DNA from: Impatiens glandulifera
Taxonomy: Eukaryota; Streptophyta; Magnoliopsida; Ericales; Balsaminaceae
DNA length: 64,000 bases
Assembly (NCBI RefSeq): GCF_907164915.1
Contig: NC_061863.1
Span: 26,331,710 to 26,395,709, forward strand
Direction of reading: 5' to 3'
Shown here: piece after piece, positions 34,292-43,427 of the stretch
How the letters are laid out: each line of letters begins with the position of its first letter
Position numbering within the stretch: the first letter of the stretch is position 1
The notes under the pieces: model-generated
What the model was told of the DNA's origin: nothing
The model's database searches: none
What the model saw: the letters and a program-made list of their open reading frames with translations, nothing else
Program-made: the position numbers and the translations under genes

Positions 34292-37200
34292 ATGGGGCTT
34301 TGCATCTCAAAATGGTCTGCAGATCATCATAAATATAGGGTTAATGACCATGATGATTGCCAGGAAATTGTGCTTTTCGACGATGGGGACAACCCCATTG
34401 ATGGAATCTCATCAAGCTCTGGCTCATCTCTTTGTTCTCGTGAAGGCAGCAAGGGAGTGAATCAAGATGCGGCTGTGATCTACAAAGTAATTAAGCCTAA
34501 CCCATCATATATGGTTTATTGGTTTGTCCTTTTTGGATCAAATTTTGTAACATTGGTTTGATTTATGTTTATATATGATAATTGTGAGTTTAAGCTTGAT
34601 TGTCAGAAAATATAAAGTTGTAGGCCTTTATTGATGTTAGTGTATATAATATAATAATATATTATATTGATATATTATTATATTATACAATATAATATAT
34701 TATATTATTATATTGTCTTTTATACCATTAGGGTATATTTAATTATTAATGGGCTTGGGCCTGTATGTATAAGCAATTTAGGGTTTTAGGCTAATTACTC
34801 CTATATAAGGATTGGTTGTAAATGTTGAATAGACAACACTCAAGGTTTTTCAAGACTTTTTCTTCTTTAGCAAATATTTATTTTCCAGAGTTTCATATCT
34901 TCATAGTTGTTCTTAGAAAGATCCAATAGTCAAAGCCAACATTTGGTATCAGAGCTAGATTGAAGAACATGTCGTCGACAAGATCAACCAGAGATGCGGC
35001 GGCAATGAAGATTGGAAGAGAAGGAAATGTGACGCTCTCCTATCCGTTACTCACGAAGAGTAACTACTCGGTTTGGGCATTGAAGATGCGGGTAAACTTA
35101 CAAGCACAAGGAGTGTGGGAAGCCGTGATGCTCGAAGATGTCGACGAACGGATGGATAGAATGGCTCTCGCCGCCATCTATCAAGCACTCCCTGAGGACG
35201 TCCTTCTCATGGTGGCTGAGAAGGATTCCGCCAAGCTAGCGTGGGAGACGCTAAAGACAATGCATGTTGGAGTGGAGAGAGTTAAGGAGGCAAAAGTGCA
35301 AACCTTGAAGACACAATTTGAGGCGATTCGTATGAAGAATGGGGAATCGGTGGATGATTTCGCCATGAAATTGACATCCATTGTGACTGGTATCCGCTCG
35401 TTAGGAGAGAGGGTGAAGGAGATCTCCGTCGTCAAGAAGTTCCTTAGAGCCTTACCACAAACATACATGCAGATCGTTACAGCGATCGAGCAATTTGGTG
35501 ACCTCAAGAATATGACCGTCGAAGAGATCGTCGGTCGTCTCAAAGTCCACGAGGAGAGACTTCGCGGATACGGAGACCAAGAGGAGGAGCATCTATTGCT
35601 CACGCATGATGAATGGATGTCACGAATGAAGAAAAACGGAGAAGCCGATTTTTCTTCTGGATCATCGAGTCGTAGCGGCAACGGTGGAGATAACCGAGGT
35701 CGTGGCAAAGGGCAAGGGCAAGGTCAAGGGCGAGGTTGTGCAGAAAGCTCACCTCGACAAGAAGGTACCAAGCCCCGCAAAGACAAGAGCACAGTGAAGT
35801 GTTACGCTTGTCAAAAGTATGGGCACTACGCGTCTAAGTGCCCTAACAATAGGTCTGACGGTGAGGCAAACCTCACTAGCTTCTATGATGAGGAGCCATC
35901 ATTAATGTTTGCTGAGGTAGTGACAAAAGCTTTGCCCGAAGAAGATGATGCAAACCTCGCTAGCTTCTATGACGAGGAGCCAGTATTAATGTTTGCTGAG
36001 GGAGACGAGAAGACAAACCTTGAAGAGTTCATGCAAGATTCGTCCAAGGAGGAACCAGATGTGGTGTTGTTCAGTGAAGAGAAAGTCATGGAGAAACTCC
36101 TCGCAAGTGGCGATGAGTGTAATCACACTGATGTGTGGTACCTTGACAATGGAGCAAACAACCATATGAAGGGCCATCGAGAGAAGCTCAATGAGCTCGA
36201 CGAGAAAATTACCGGAAATGTGAAGTTCGAAGACGGAAGCAAGGCACACAAGTTTCCTAATTCATCTTACGGGGAAATCTATGTGAGCAGAGACGCTATA
36301 TTAGATGAAGAGAAGAAGTGGGAGTGGTGCAACAACAATAACAAGCTCGTACAAAATCCCGTGGAGTTCGGAATCCTACGAGATGTCTATGTGGAGGCAC
36401 CACTAGTAGAGATGGATCCTGAAGAATTGTTGTTGCTCACCACCGATGAGCCAACAACATATCACGAGGCGGTAATCGAAGAGTCGTGGAATGAAACCAT
36501 GAACAAAGAGCTCGAGTCTATCAGGAAGAATAAGACATGGGAGTTCACTGACTTACCACCCGGTCACAAAACCATTGAGTTAAAGTGGCTTTTCAAGTTG
36601 AAAAGAGACAGCGAAGGCAACATCCTCAAGCACAAAGCGAGATTGAAAGCAAAAGGCTATGTGCAGAAGCAATGCAATGATTTTGAGGAGAACTTTGCAC
36701 TGGTGGCGAAACATTACACAGTCAGGTTAATACTTGGTATCGAGGTGGACCAGAAGAAATATAGCATTAAGGTAAAGCAGGAAGCTTATGCGAAACATGT
36801 GTTGAAACAGTTTGTAATGGAGTATTGTAACTCGAGCAAGTATCCTATGGAAGCAAAGTTGCAGCTCGGAAAGGATGTGGAAGGAAGCTTAGTGGATCCG
36901 AAGGAGTATTGGTGTATCATCGGGTGTCTCAGGTACTTGACACACACTCGACCGAATATCTCTTATGTAGTTGACATAGCGAGTCGATACATGGAGAAGC
37001 TTGCCACTCTACACCAACAGGCAGTAAAAGACATTCTTCGTTACGTGAAGGGAACGATGAATTATGGGATTCAGTTAAGAAGAGGACGAGAAGTTGAAGA
37101 ACTCGTTGGTTTTACTGACAGTGACCTAGCCGGTGACACAGATGACAGAAAAAGTACTGGAGGGATGGTGTTTTATCTCAACGGGAATCTGATCACGTGG

Positions 37201-39708
37201 CAATCTCAGAAACAACGAACTGTTGTTTTATCTTCATGTGAGACGGAGTTTATGGTAGCTACTGCAGCGTCGTGCCAAAGACTTTGGCTAAGAAACTTGT
37301 TGAGCGAGGTGCTCGGATGCGAGCTGAGGCCGGTAACCCTCTATGTCGACAACAAGTCTGCAATAGAATTAATGAAGAACCCGGTGTTTCATGGACGCAG
37401 AAAACACATCGACATTCGGTTCCACTTCATCCGTAAATGCGTCAAGAATCAACAGATCGTTGTAGAGTTTGTAGGCACTAGAGAGCAGCGTGCAGACATT
37501 CTCACTAAGGCACTAGCAATAGTCAAATTTGTAGAGATGCGAGAGATGCTCGGCGTGAAGTATCTCGAACCAAATCAAGCTTACGGGGGAGATTGTGAGT
37601 TTAAGCTTGATTGTCAGAAAATATAAAGTTGTAGGCCTTTATTGATGTTAGTGTATATAATATAATAATATATTATATTGATATATTATTATATTATACA
37701 ATATAATATATTATATTATTATATTGTCTTTTATACCATTAGGGTATATTTAATTATTAATGGGCTTGGGCCTGTATGTATAAGCAATTTAGGGTTTTAG
37801 GCTAATTACTCCTATATAAGGATTGGTTGTAAATGTTGAATAGACAACACTCAAGGTTTTTCAAGACTTTTTCTTCTTTAGCAAATATCTATTTTCCAGA
37901 GTTTCATATCTTCATAGTTGTTCTTAGAAAGATCCAATAGTCAAAGCCAACAATAATTACTAACAAGGTCTATGGAGGAAAGGAAGATGTCACCTTTTGT
38001 GGCGTGTTTGATGGGCATGGAACAAATGGTCATTTAGTGAGCAAATTTGTCAGGAATTACCTGATGAATTTTCTTCTAGATCAGAAGATCATAGCCTTGA
38101 AGAACAAAAGAAGCTCGAAAAAGGCATGTATAAGCGCTTTCAAGGTGATTGATGAGAAGATCAGACATTTTGAGAACATGGATTGTTCTTTGAGTGGAAC
38201 AACAGCAGTAATTGTCCTAAGACAGGTAATTATGTTAATATTTCATAGTTTTGGATTTATGAAAGGATTTTTTTTCCTGCAGTCAATGAATGAAGATCAT
38301 GTTCTTGATCATAGTTTTTCATTTATGATAATCTGATTAGGGCGACAATCTTATGATTGCTAATTTGGGTGACTCGAGAGCAGTCTTGGGGGTCATGAAT
38401 TATGATGGAGAAATCACGGCCGTTCAACTTACAACAGACCTAAAGCCTAGTGTTACAAGTAAGGATGGTTTGATCAGGGTTTTCTTTTTTTGCAAATAAA
38501 CTGAAATTTTGTACACATACAAAGAAAATTATTTAGGTTATTAATTGGGTTCGAATGATATATCCATATATTTCAAAGAATTAATAGAACTTTAGTTAAT
38601 GATTTTATAGAAGACCTTGCAAATGAAACCCAATTAAACAACATTAAGCAAGAGATTGGATCCAATGGTCCATTTGCAAAACACTTTTTATATGTAGATA
38701 TTAGTTTGTTTGAGAAAATGCCAATAAATGCATGTCTTATTAAGGTATGTTGCAAAAGTAAAAACATTATTTCATCTATATTTATATATATTTGGATTGA
38801 AATTTTCACAAAAAAAAACATGTTTATAAATAAAATTCCCTATAATTTCTCATTCAACACAGATTTAAACCTAGAAGGTTTTTCTAAAAAATATTCGAGC
38901 CCATTTGTAAATATTTTTTTGAAAGTAAATTGAGTTTGAATTTAAACGAGAAAAAATTGATAAATTTATACATATATGTTAATTATGTTAAATTTCATAA
39001 AAGTATCTAAGTTATTCAACATCCAAATTAGATGAAATGCAAATAATTTGATTCATATTTACTCTTTTAAACTCAGCTTCAGCTCCAAAAAAGTGTTTCA
39101 AAATGAATATATTTTATTTATTAAAGCCCCTTGATGTTGATTTCTTTTTGGTGCATCGGCCAGCCGAACGAAAGAGAATAAAAAGAAGAAATGGTCGGGT
39201 ATTGGCTTTGTTACACGAGCCACACATCGAGCGGGTATGGTTGCCCCAACAAAATATACCAGGTTTGGCCATGACAAGATCCTTTGGTGATTTTCTTGTA
39301 AAGAATCATGGCATTATTTCCATCCCTGAGGTTTCTTTCCATCACTTGACCTCTAAGGATCAATTCCTTATCATTGCCACAGATGGGGTAAGTTATTATA
39401 TATAATATTTTCTTCTTCTTTATGACTTGTTTCTTATAATTAATTATTTTAGCTAGTCATAACTGTTTAGTTTTTGCATTTTTAATCTCAAAATTTCTTT
39501 ATAGGTGTGGGACGTGTTGAATAACGATGAAGTTGCGACGATAGTAGCATCAACCGATACAAAAGTCACAGCAGCAGAGGCATTAGTGAATGCAGCGGTT
39601 TCAAAGTGGGGAGAAAAACACCCTTCCTCTAACAGGGATGATTGCACTGCTCTTATCCTCTCATTGCATACAAACCTAGCAACCAAAACAAATGTTTCAT
39701 CTTCATAA
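34292..39708 (+). CDS. Protein phosphatase 2C (PP2C), copy 2, five exons, Copia insertion in intron 1
   Basis: Predicted exons are 34292-34486, 37968-38225, 38341-38458, 39164-39387 and 39505-39708, with GT-AG borders. They total 999 nt and encode 332 residues without stops. Exons 3 and 4 have exactly the lengths of copy 1 (118 and 224 nt). Metal-binding motifs are kept: VNQDAAV at the end of exon 1, DGHG at residues 80-83, GDSRA around 161-165, ATDGV at the exon 4/5 join, and RDDCTAL near the C-terminus. It starts MGLCISKW, again a myristoylation/palmitoylation signal. Intron 1 is 3481 bp, of which 3375 is the inserted retrotransposon plus one duplicated target site; without it the intron would be 106 bp. 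Intron 3 is also long (705 bp against 76 in copy 1). Splice sites are intact, so the gene may still work. Expression cannot be judged here. Confidence 0.9.
34583..34941 (+). repeat. 5' LTR of Copia B
   Basis: 359 bp. It contains a strongly AT-rich U3 (alternating TATAAT motifs) and a likely TATA box, CTATATAAGG, at about 34801-34810. The downstream 130 bases would be R/U5. Confidence 0.95.
34944..34955 (+). promoter_or_regulatory. Copia B primer-binding site
   Basis: TGGTATCAGAGC lies two bases after the 5' LTR. It is a perfect initiator Met-tRNA complement. Confidence 0.93.
34969..37626 (+). CDS. Intact 885-residue Gag-Pol derivative lacking integrase and RT active site
   Basis: The ATG at 34969 follows the PBS; the stop lies inside the 3' LTR. 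Order of parts: Gag (UBN2-type, about residues 20-200, with NYSVWALKMRVNLQAQGVWE), a Gly/Arg-rich linker, and a CCHC knuckle CYACQKYGHYASKC (278-291). Two copies of an acidic LTSFYDEEPSLMFAE-type repeat follow, then a protease start VWYLDNGANNHM (about 389-400). The frame then jumps directly to a post-integrase segment and to the RT N-terminus (TWEFTDLPPGHKTIELKW, about 525-545). The RT palm with YVDD is absent. RNase H (about 650-860) is complete in outline: TDSDLAGDTDDRKSTGG, ETEFMVA, YVDNKSAIELMKNP and RADILTKAL. The usual full length is about 1300 residues. The deletions are in frame, so a protein can be made, but it cannot integrate or polymerise alone. Confidence 0.93.
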   Translation: MSSTRSTRDAAAMKIGREGNVTLSYPLLTKSNYSVWALKMRVNLQAQGVWEAVMLEDVDERMDRMALAAIYQALPEDVLLMVAEKDSAKLAWETLKTMHVGVERVKEAKVQTLKTQFEAIRMKNGESVDDFAMKLTSIVTGIRSLGERVKEISVVKKFLRALPQTYMQIVTAIEQFGDLKNMTVEEIVGRLKVHEERLRGYGDQEEEHLLLTHDEWMSRMKKNGEADFSSGSSSRSGNGGDNRGRGKGQGQGQGRGCAESSPRQEGTKPRKDKSTVKCYACQKYGHYASKCPNNRSDGEANLTSFYDEEPSLMFAEVVTKALPEEDDANLASFYDEEPVLMFAEGDEKTNLEEFMQDSSKEEPDVVLFSEEKVMEKLLASGDECNHTDVWYLDNGANNHMKGHREKLNELDEKITGNVKFEDGSKAHKFPNSSYGEIYVSRDAILDEEKKWEWCNNNNKLVQNPVEFGILRDVYVEAPLVEMDPEELLLLTTDEPTTYHEAVIEESWNETMNKELESIRKNKTWEFTDLPPGHKTIELKWLFKLKRDSEGNILKHKARLKAKGYVQKQCNDFEENFALVAKHYTVRLILGIEVDQKKYSIKVKQEAYAKHVLKQFVMEYCNSSKYPMEAKLQLGKDVEGSLVDPKEYWCIIGCLRYLTHTRPNISYVVDIASRYMEKLATLHQQAVKDILRYVKGTMNYGIQLRRGREVEELVGFTDSDLAGDTDDRKSTGGMVFYLNGNLITWQSQKQRTVVLSSCETEFMVATAASCQRLWLRNLLSEVLGCELRPVTLYVDNKSAIELMKNPVFHGRRKHIDIRFHFIRKCVKNQQIVVEFVGTREQRADILTKALAIVKFVEMREMLGVKYLEPNQAYGGDCEFKLDCQKI
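37584..37593 (+). promoter_or_regulatory. Copia B polypurine tract
   Basis: The purine run CGGGGGAGAT immediately precedes the 3' LTR start TGTGAG. It is the expected primer for plus-strand DNA synthesis. Confidence 0.85.
37594..37952 (+). repeat. 3' LTR of Copia B
   Basis: 359 bp, same as 34583-34941 except for a T/C change near position 297 of the LTR. It includes the last 11 codons of the element ORF at its start. Confidence 0.95.
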
Positions 39709-40461
39709 CAACTAGCTAAAGACAATTTGTCATATATACTTACCTTTTTCCAAAATAATTTTGTATAATAATTGAGCTAGCTACTTAAATCAACAGATTT
39801 TTAGCATTTCAGGAGGCATTTTTTTTTATGTAATTATGTTATACAAATCTTTATTTTTCGTAAATAATGTATTTCATTGGTATCATTGTATAGCGACAGA
39901 CTAAACTCAGTCGATATTGAGCTATAGCAACGAAAAATTGTTATTTTCCGGTCATGTTATCCAAATAAGGATGATAATTATAATTTGTTCATCTCGTGGT
40001 ATTCGATCCAAATTGTTCTACTTGTGACGGTTTTTCTCCAGTTTGACCGGATGGGACAGGATGATATTTGTGCCCAACTCCGATTCTGTTCCTAACATGG
40101 CTAATAAACACAATTAAATTTATAATATTACCAATATACATATTTATTTATTCTTCATATTTTAGAAAAAAAAAATTATTCTTTATCATAATAATTTTCA
40201 AAATATTACATTATATTATATAAAAATATCATTTCATATAATTTTATCATAAATTTTTATTTATTTATTAGCTAATATATATAGGATAAACGATGCCCCC
40301 AACGGGTCCCGATAACAAACAAAGTCGGGATAGTAGTAAAAAAAATCACAAAAAAACCAGGCGGGAACATCAATAATGCACTCCCCACCCTATTTCAAGT
40401 TTTAAATAGACACTATTTTAATTGTTAAAAAATATGTATGTTTGTTCAGAAGGTCCAAAAC
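39709..40461. other. Intergenic region downstream of PP2C copy 2
   Basis: The PP2C 3' untranslated region probably covers the first 100-150 bases. At 39960-40110 and 40290-40400 there are GC-richer patches ('gaccggatgggacaggatg', 'cgggtcccgataac') of the type found in degenerate non-autonomous DNA elements. Ends could not be defined. No gene. Confidence 0.4.
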
Positions 40462-40477
40462 ATTAATAATAATAATA

Positions 40478-40513
<36 letters not shown>
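40462..40513. repeat. (AAT/ATT)n microsatellite
   Basis: About 50 bases of AAT units switching to ATT units, next to the left end of the small LTR element at 40510. It obscures any target duplication there. Confidence 0.9.
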
Positions 40514-40515
<2 letters not shown>

Positions 40516-41678
40516 AGTATATAATATAATATATTTGTAAGATATTATCACAATATTATAAATTTTAATAATATCAATATTATATTATTTAGTTTTCTTA
40601 TATGTCAATTATATAATTACCTAATATATGTAACCATAAATTATAATTCCATACAATCTTTCTTTTTTTAGTTTAACATGGTATCCGAGCCTTGTTATTG
40701 TTTTGAGTCAATCAAGCGATAGTCTTTCGCTGTCTCCATCAATGGTTACCTTAGTCATTGATGGAGGGCTCAAATCATTTAGTATTAATATTATTTTTTA
40801 TCAGTGGTCTTAATCATCTTATCTGGAGTTTTGGATTTCATTTGAGTGAGTTTGTTTTCATTTAGTTGGATTTGGGGATTTTGGTAGCTTGGTGGAAATG
40901 AGTTTGGTTGTTTTATTTTTAAGTGAGGAGGGTAACTTGGACGGATCAAAGGTTGATTTGGTTTAATTAGTTGGTTTAGAAGATTGTTGCTTTTATTATT
41001 AGTCTTGGAGGAGAGGAAATTGGAGGTGAGTTTTTGAAGCTTGATTTGATTAGTCTTTGTTTGATTGGTTTTGGTTTGGTTGTTTTGTTGAGTTTGGTTG
41101 TTTTGTTGAGTATAGGGAGTTGAATTTGGATTGGTGTTTCCCTATGTTTGTGAAACTTGGTTTGATTGGTTTTGGTTGTTATTGAGAATAGGGAGTTGAA
41201 CTTGGTTTGAGTTTTCCCTAAGTTTGTAAAGTTTGGTTTTAGTTTGGTTTGGTTTGGTTGTTGTGGGTTGTTGATTTCAAATTGATTTTAGAGGAGTTTG
41301 TGAAACTTGATATTATTGGTTTTGATTTGGTTGTTAATCGAAGAAGAGCTATTTTTTTGTGGATGGTCAATGGATTGGGCAGAAGAGAGAAGAGAAGGAA
41401 GAGAAGAAGATTAAGAATAATGTGTAATTTCTTATTGTTTGTGCTTTCGTTTTCTGACTGTCAAACTCTCAATTCTTATTGTTGTTGCATCGTGAGTTTG
41501 AGTGGGAATGTTAGAGTATAATATAATATATTTGTAAGATATTATCACAATACTATAAATTGCGATAATATCAATATTATATTATTTAGTTTCCTTATAT
41601 TTCAATCATAATGTCTATATAATAAACATAAATGTAACCATAAATAACAATTGAATACCATCTTTCTTTTGTTTAATA
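40510..41678 (+). mobile_element. Small non-autonomous LTR element (TRIM/SMART-like)
   Basis: Direct repeats of about 170 bp (40510-40678 and 41509-41678) share AGTATAATATAATATATTTG, TATTATCACAATA and CATCTTTCTTTT-type blocks. The first is followed at once by TGGTATCCGAGC (40679-40690), a one-mismatch initiator Met-tRNA PBS. The second is preceded by GAGTGGGAA, a short purine tract. The 818-bp interior is T/G-rich with many TTGGTTTGGTT repeats. It shows no gag or pol; the 90-codon frame at 41249-41521 has no recognisable domain. Structure fits a terminal-repeat retrotransposon in miniature, somewhat larger than typical. Confidence 0.75.
40679..40690 (+). promoter_or_regulatory. PBS of the TRIM-like element
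   Basis: TGGTATCCGAGC is directly adjacent to the left repeat. It differs by one base from the canonical TGGTATCAGAGC. Confidence 0.75.
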
Positions 41679-43117
41679 ATAATCCGGTTCTATGAATAGA
41701 ATAAGGAAATTTAAACTAATATAAGAAGTTAAACAGCCAATGATCTTAAGGATCATAACTTTGAAAAGTCTTTGTTTATTTCCTATAAATATATATGATT
41801 GAATATTCCATTTCTCTTGGAGCCACGAAGCCACACGCAAAGGAATGAAAGAATCCATTAATCTTACAAAATAAACCCATATTGAAGTCAACTATAGCCT
41901 AATAATGCTATTAAATTAAAGAAAATGGAAAAGCAATATAAAAATAGTATCTTTGCGGAACTTTTTCGGTAAAAAGACTTGGCAGGAATAAACTTTGAGT
42001 AACTCATAGTAACATCTTTGCTGAGTCATTTTCTTTACTGAAAAAGTATTGTGTTAAACATAGTATATGGATCTTATATAAGTTAAAATATAAACCAAAA
42101 CCTAACCTAATACACTACAATATAGAAATACTTACCTGATATATATACCATTATAAAACATGATGTTTAATTGTATGTGGGTAATAATTTTATTAGTATT
42201 TTTATTTTTATTTAAAATGATTTATAGTCCTTTCATGAAAAATGTATCAATGTAGGAACCATACAATCATTTTTGTTGGAAAAAATAAACAGTTTGATTC
42301 AACATATTAAAAAATTTCAAACGAAATTAAGCAATTACATCAAAATGATAAAAATAATACATAAAATGAATCTAATTAACTCACGTTGTATTAGATGATT
42401 TTCATAATCAATGTTGAGACATTGACATGTTTTTCAGTAATGTTGCGTGATCGAGACTCTTCTCCACGTGTAAGTCAAGATTTAATATTCTATAGTTAAA
42501 TTAATTTACCTTTAAGAACTAACTACAAACATATATGTTGCTTGACTTGCTTCTATATCTAAGCTAATAATTAATAGTTTCAAAAAGTTTTTCTTTTAAA
42601 TACATTCAATCAATTGATAAAGAAACCTATCATTGATAAACTTACACTAATCATTAATAGAGAAAATATGTTTTCATAAATTAAATAATAAAGAGCTTCA
42701 CAACCTATACATTTCTTTCTTTTCTTTTAGAACATTATGATACAAACATTTTATTAATAGTAGCAACTGATAAACAAGCAATACCAATATCACATGAAAT
42801 TAGATCTCACTATTATATACAAGCAAGTGAATTTTTTTTCGAAGACTTTAGAATAGCAAAAACCAAGACAGATATTGTCACCTTGGAAAGTGCAAGTTCT
42901 AGATATATTAACACTTTTGTATAAAAAGCCGGAAACCAGATCTCTTATGCTTGCAAAATGGTAAATATACTTTGAGAAGAGAATTATTCATGATTTTAAA
43001 TTAAAACATTTTAATATTGAATGTAGTTGAACTTTGTTATTATTCAAGGGTGGCACAGATCTTTCATCTTAGATTTATTTTAAGTATCATATTTCTCATT
43101 ACTAAATTTGTATGTGT
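41679..43117. other. AT-rich intergenic DNA, start of a third PP2C flank copy
   Basis: 41690-41900 matches the flank copies at 60-260 and 22840-23030: 'tttaaactaa', 'ttgaaaagtctt', 'ccatttctcttg', 'gaaagaatccattaat'. Downstream no PP2C exon was recognised within the window. The rest is featureless AT-rich sequence. Confidence 0.5.
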
Positions 43118-43379
43118 TGTGCAGAATGCAAGAAAGTGATGAACAATGAAGTATAGAAAAACAGATGAAGAGAGATTTGTTATTTTCAAAGATGAAGATG
43201 AAAAGATTACTACAAAAATGAAAAAGACTAAAACTATAAAATGCTGAAAAGAAGAAAACGTAAACACCTAACTTAATTAAGCGTGACTGTAAAATAAATG
43301 TGATATAACAGAATTAATATAAACCACGAACAATTGATGGTTGATATTAATTCCTATATACTAAAGGAAAAACGTTACA
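43118..43379 (-). repeat. 3' LTR of Copia C
   Basis: 262 bp, next to the RNase H end of the element. It is followed inward by AATCTCTACCTTGCC, the complement of a purine tract. Confidence 0.9.
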
Positions 43380-43427
43380 AATCTCTACCTTGCCTTAGTA
43401 TCACCCAACAAGAAGAGCCTTATCAGG

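Larger units (their letters stand above)
34583..37952 (+). mobile_element. Young non-autonomous Copia retrotransposon B in PP2C intron 1
   Basis: Two 359-bp LTRs (34583-34941 and 37594-37952) begin TGTGAGTTTAAGC, end AAAGCCAACA and differ at one base that I can find. The 5-bp target duplication is ATAAT (34578-34582 and 37953-37957). A PBS for initiator Met-tRNA lies at 34944-34955, and a polypurine tract (GGGGGAGAT) lies just before the 3' LTR. The internal region is one uninterrupted ORF. The near-identity of the LTRs means a recent insertion. Same orientation as the host gene. Confidence 0.97.

Noticed and set aside
34944..34955. Possible tRNA-Met remnant (TGGTATCAGAGC) here and at the other elements
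   Set aside because: These 12-mers are primer-binding sites next to LTRs; no tRNA arms are present.
35181..35708. 175-codon minus-strand ORF
   Set aside because: Antisense shadow of the Copia B gag.
34969..37626. 885-codon ORF as a host protein gene
   Set aside because: It lies exactly between LTRs with PBS and PPT and carries Gag, CCHC and RNase H motifs of Copia elements.
41249..41521. 90-codon ORF inside the TRIM-like element
   Set aside because: Low-complexity T/G-rich sequence without a recognisable domain and within a non-coding interior.
42000..43100. Third PP2C gene following the third flank copy
   Set aside because: No DGHG, GDSRA or other PP2C motif was found before Copia C begins at 43118.
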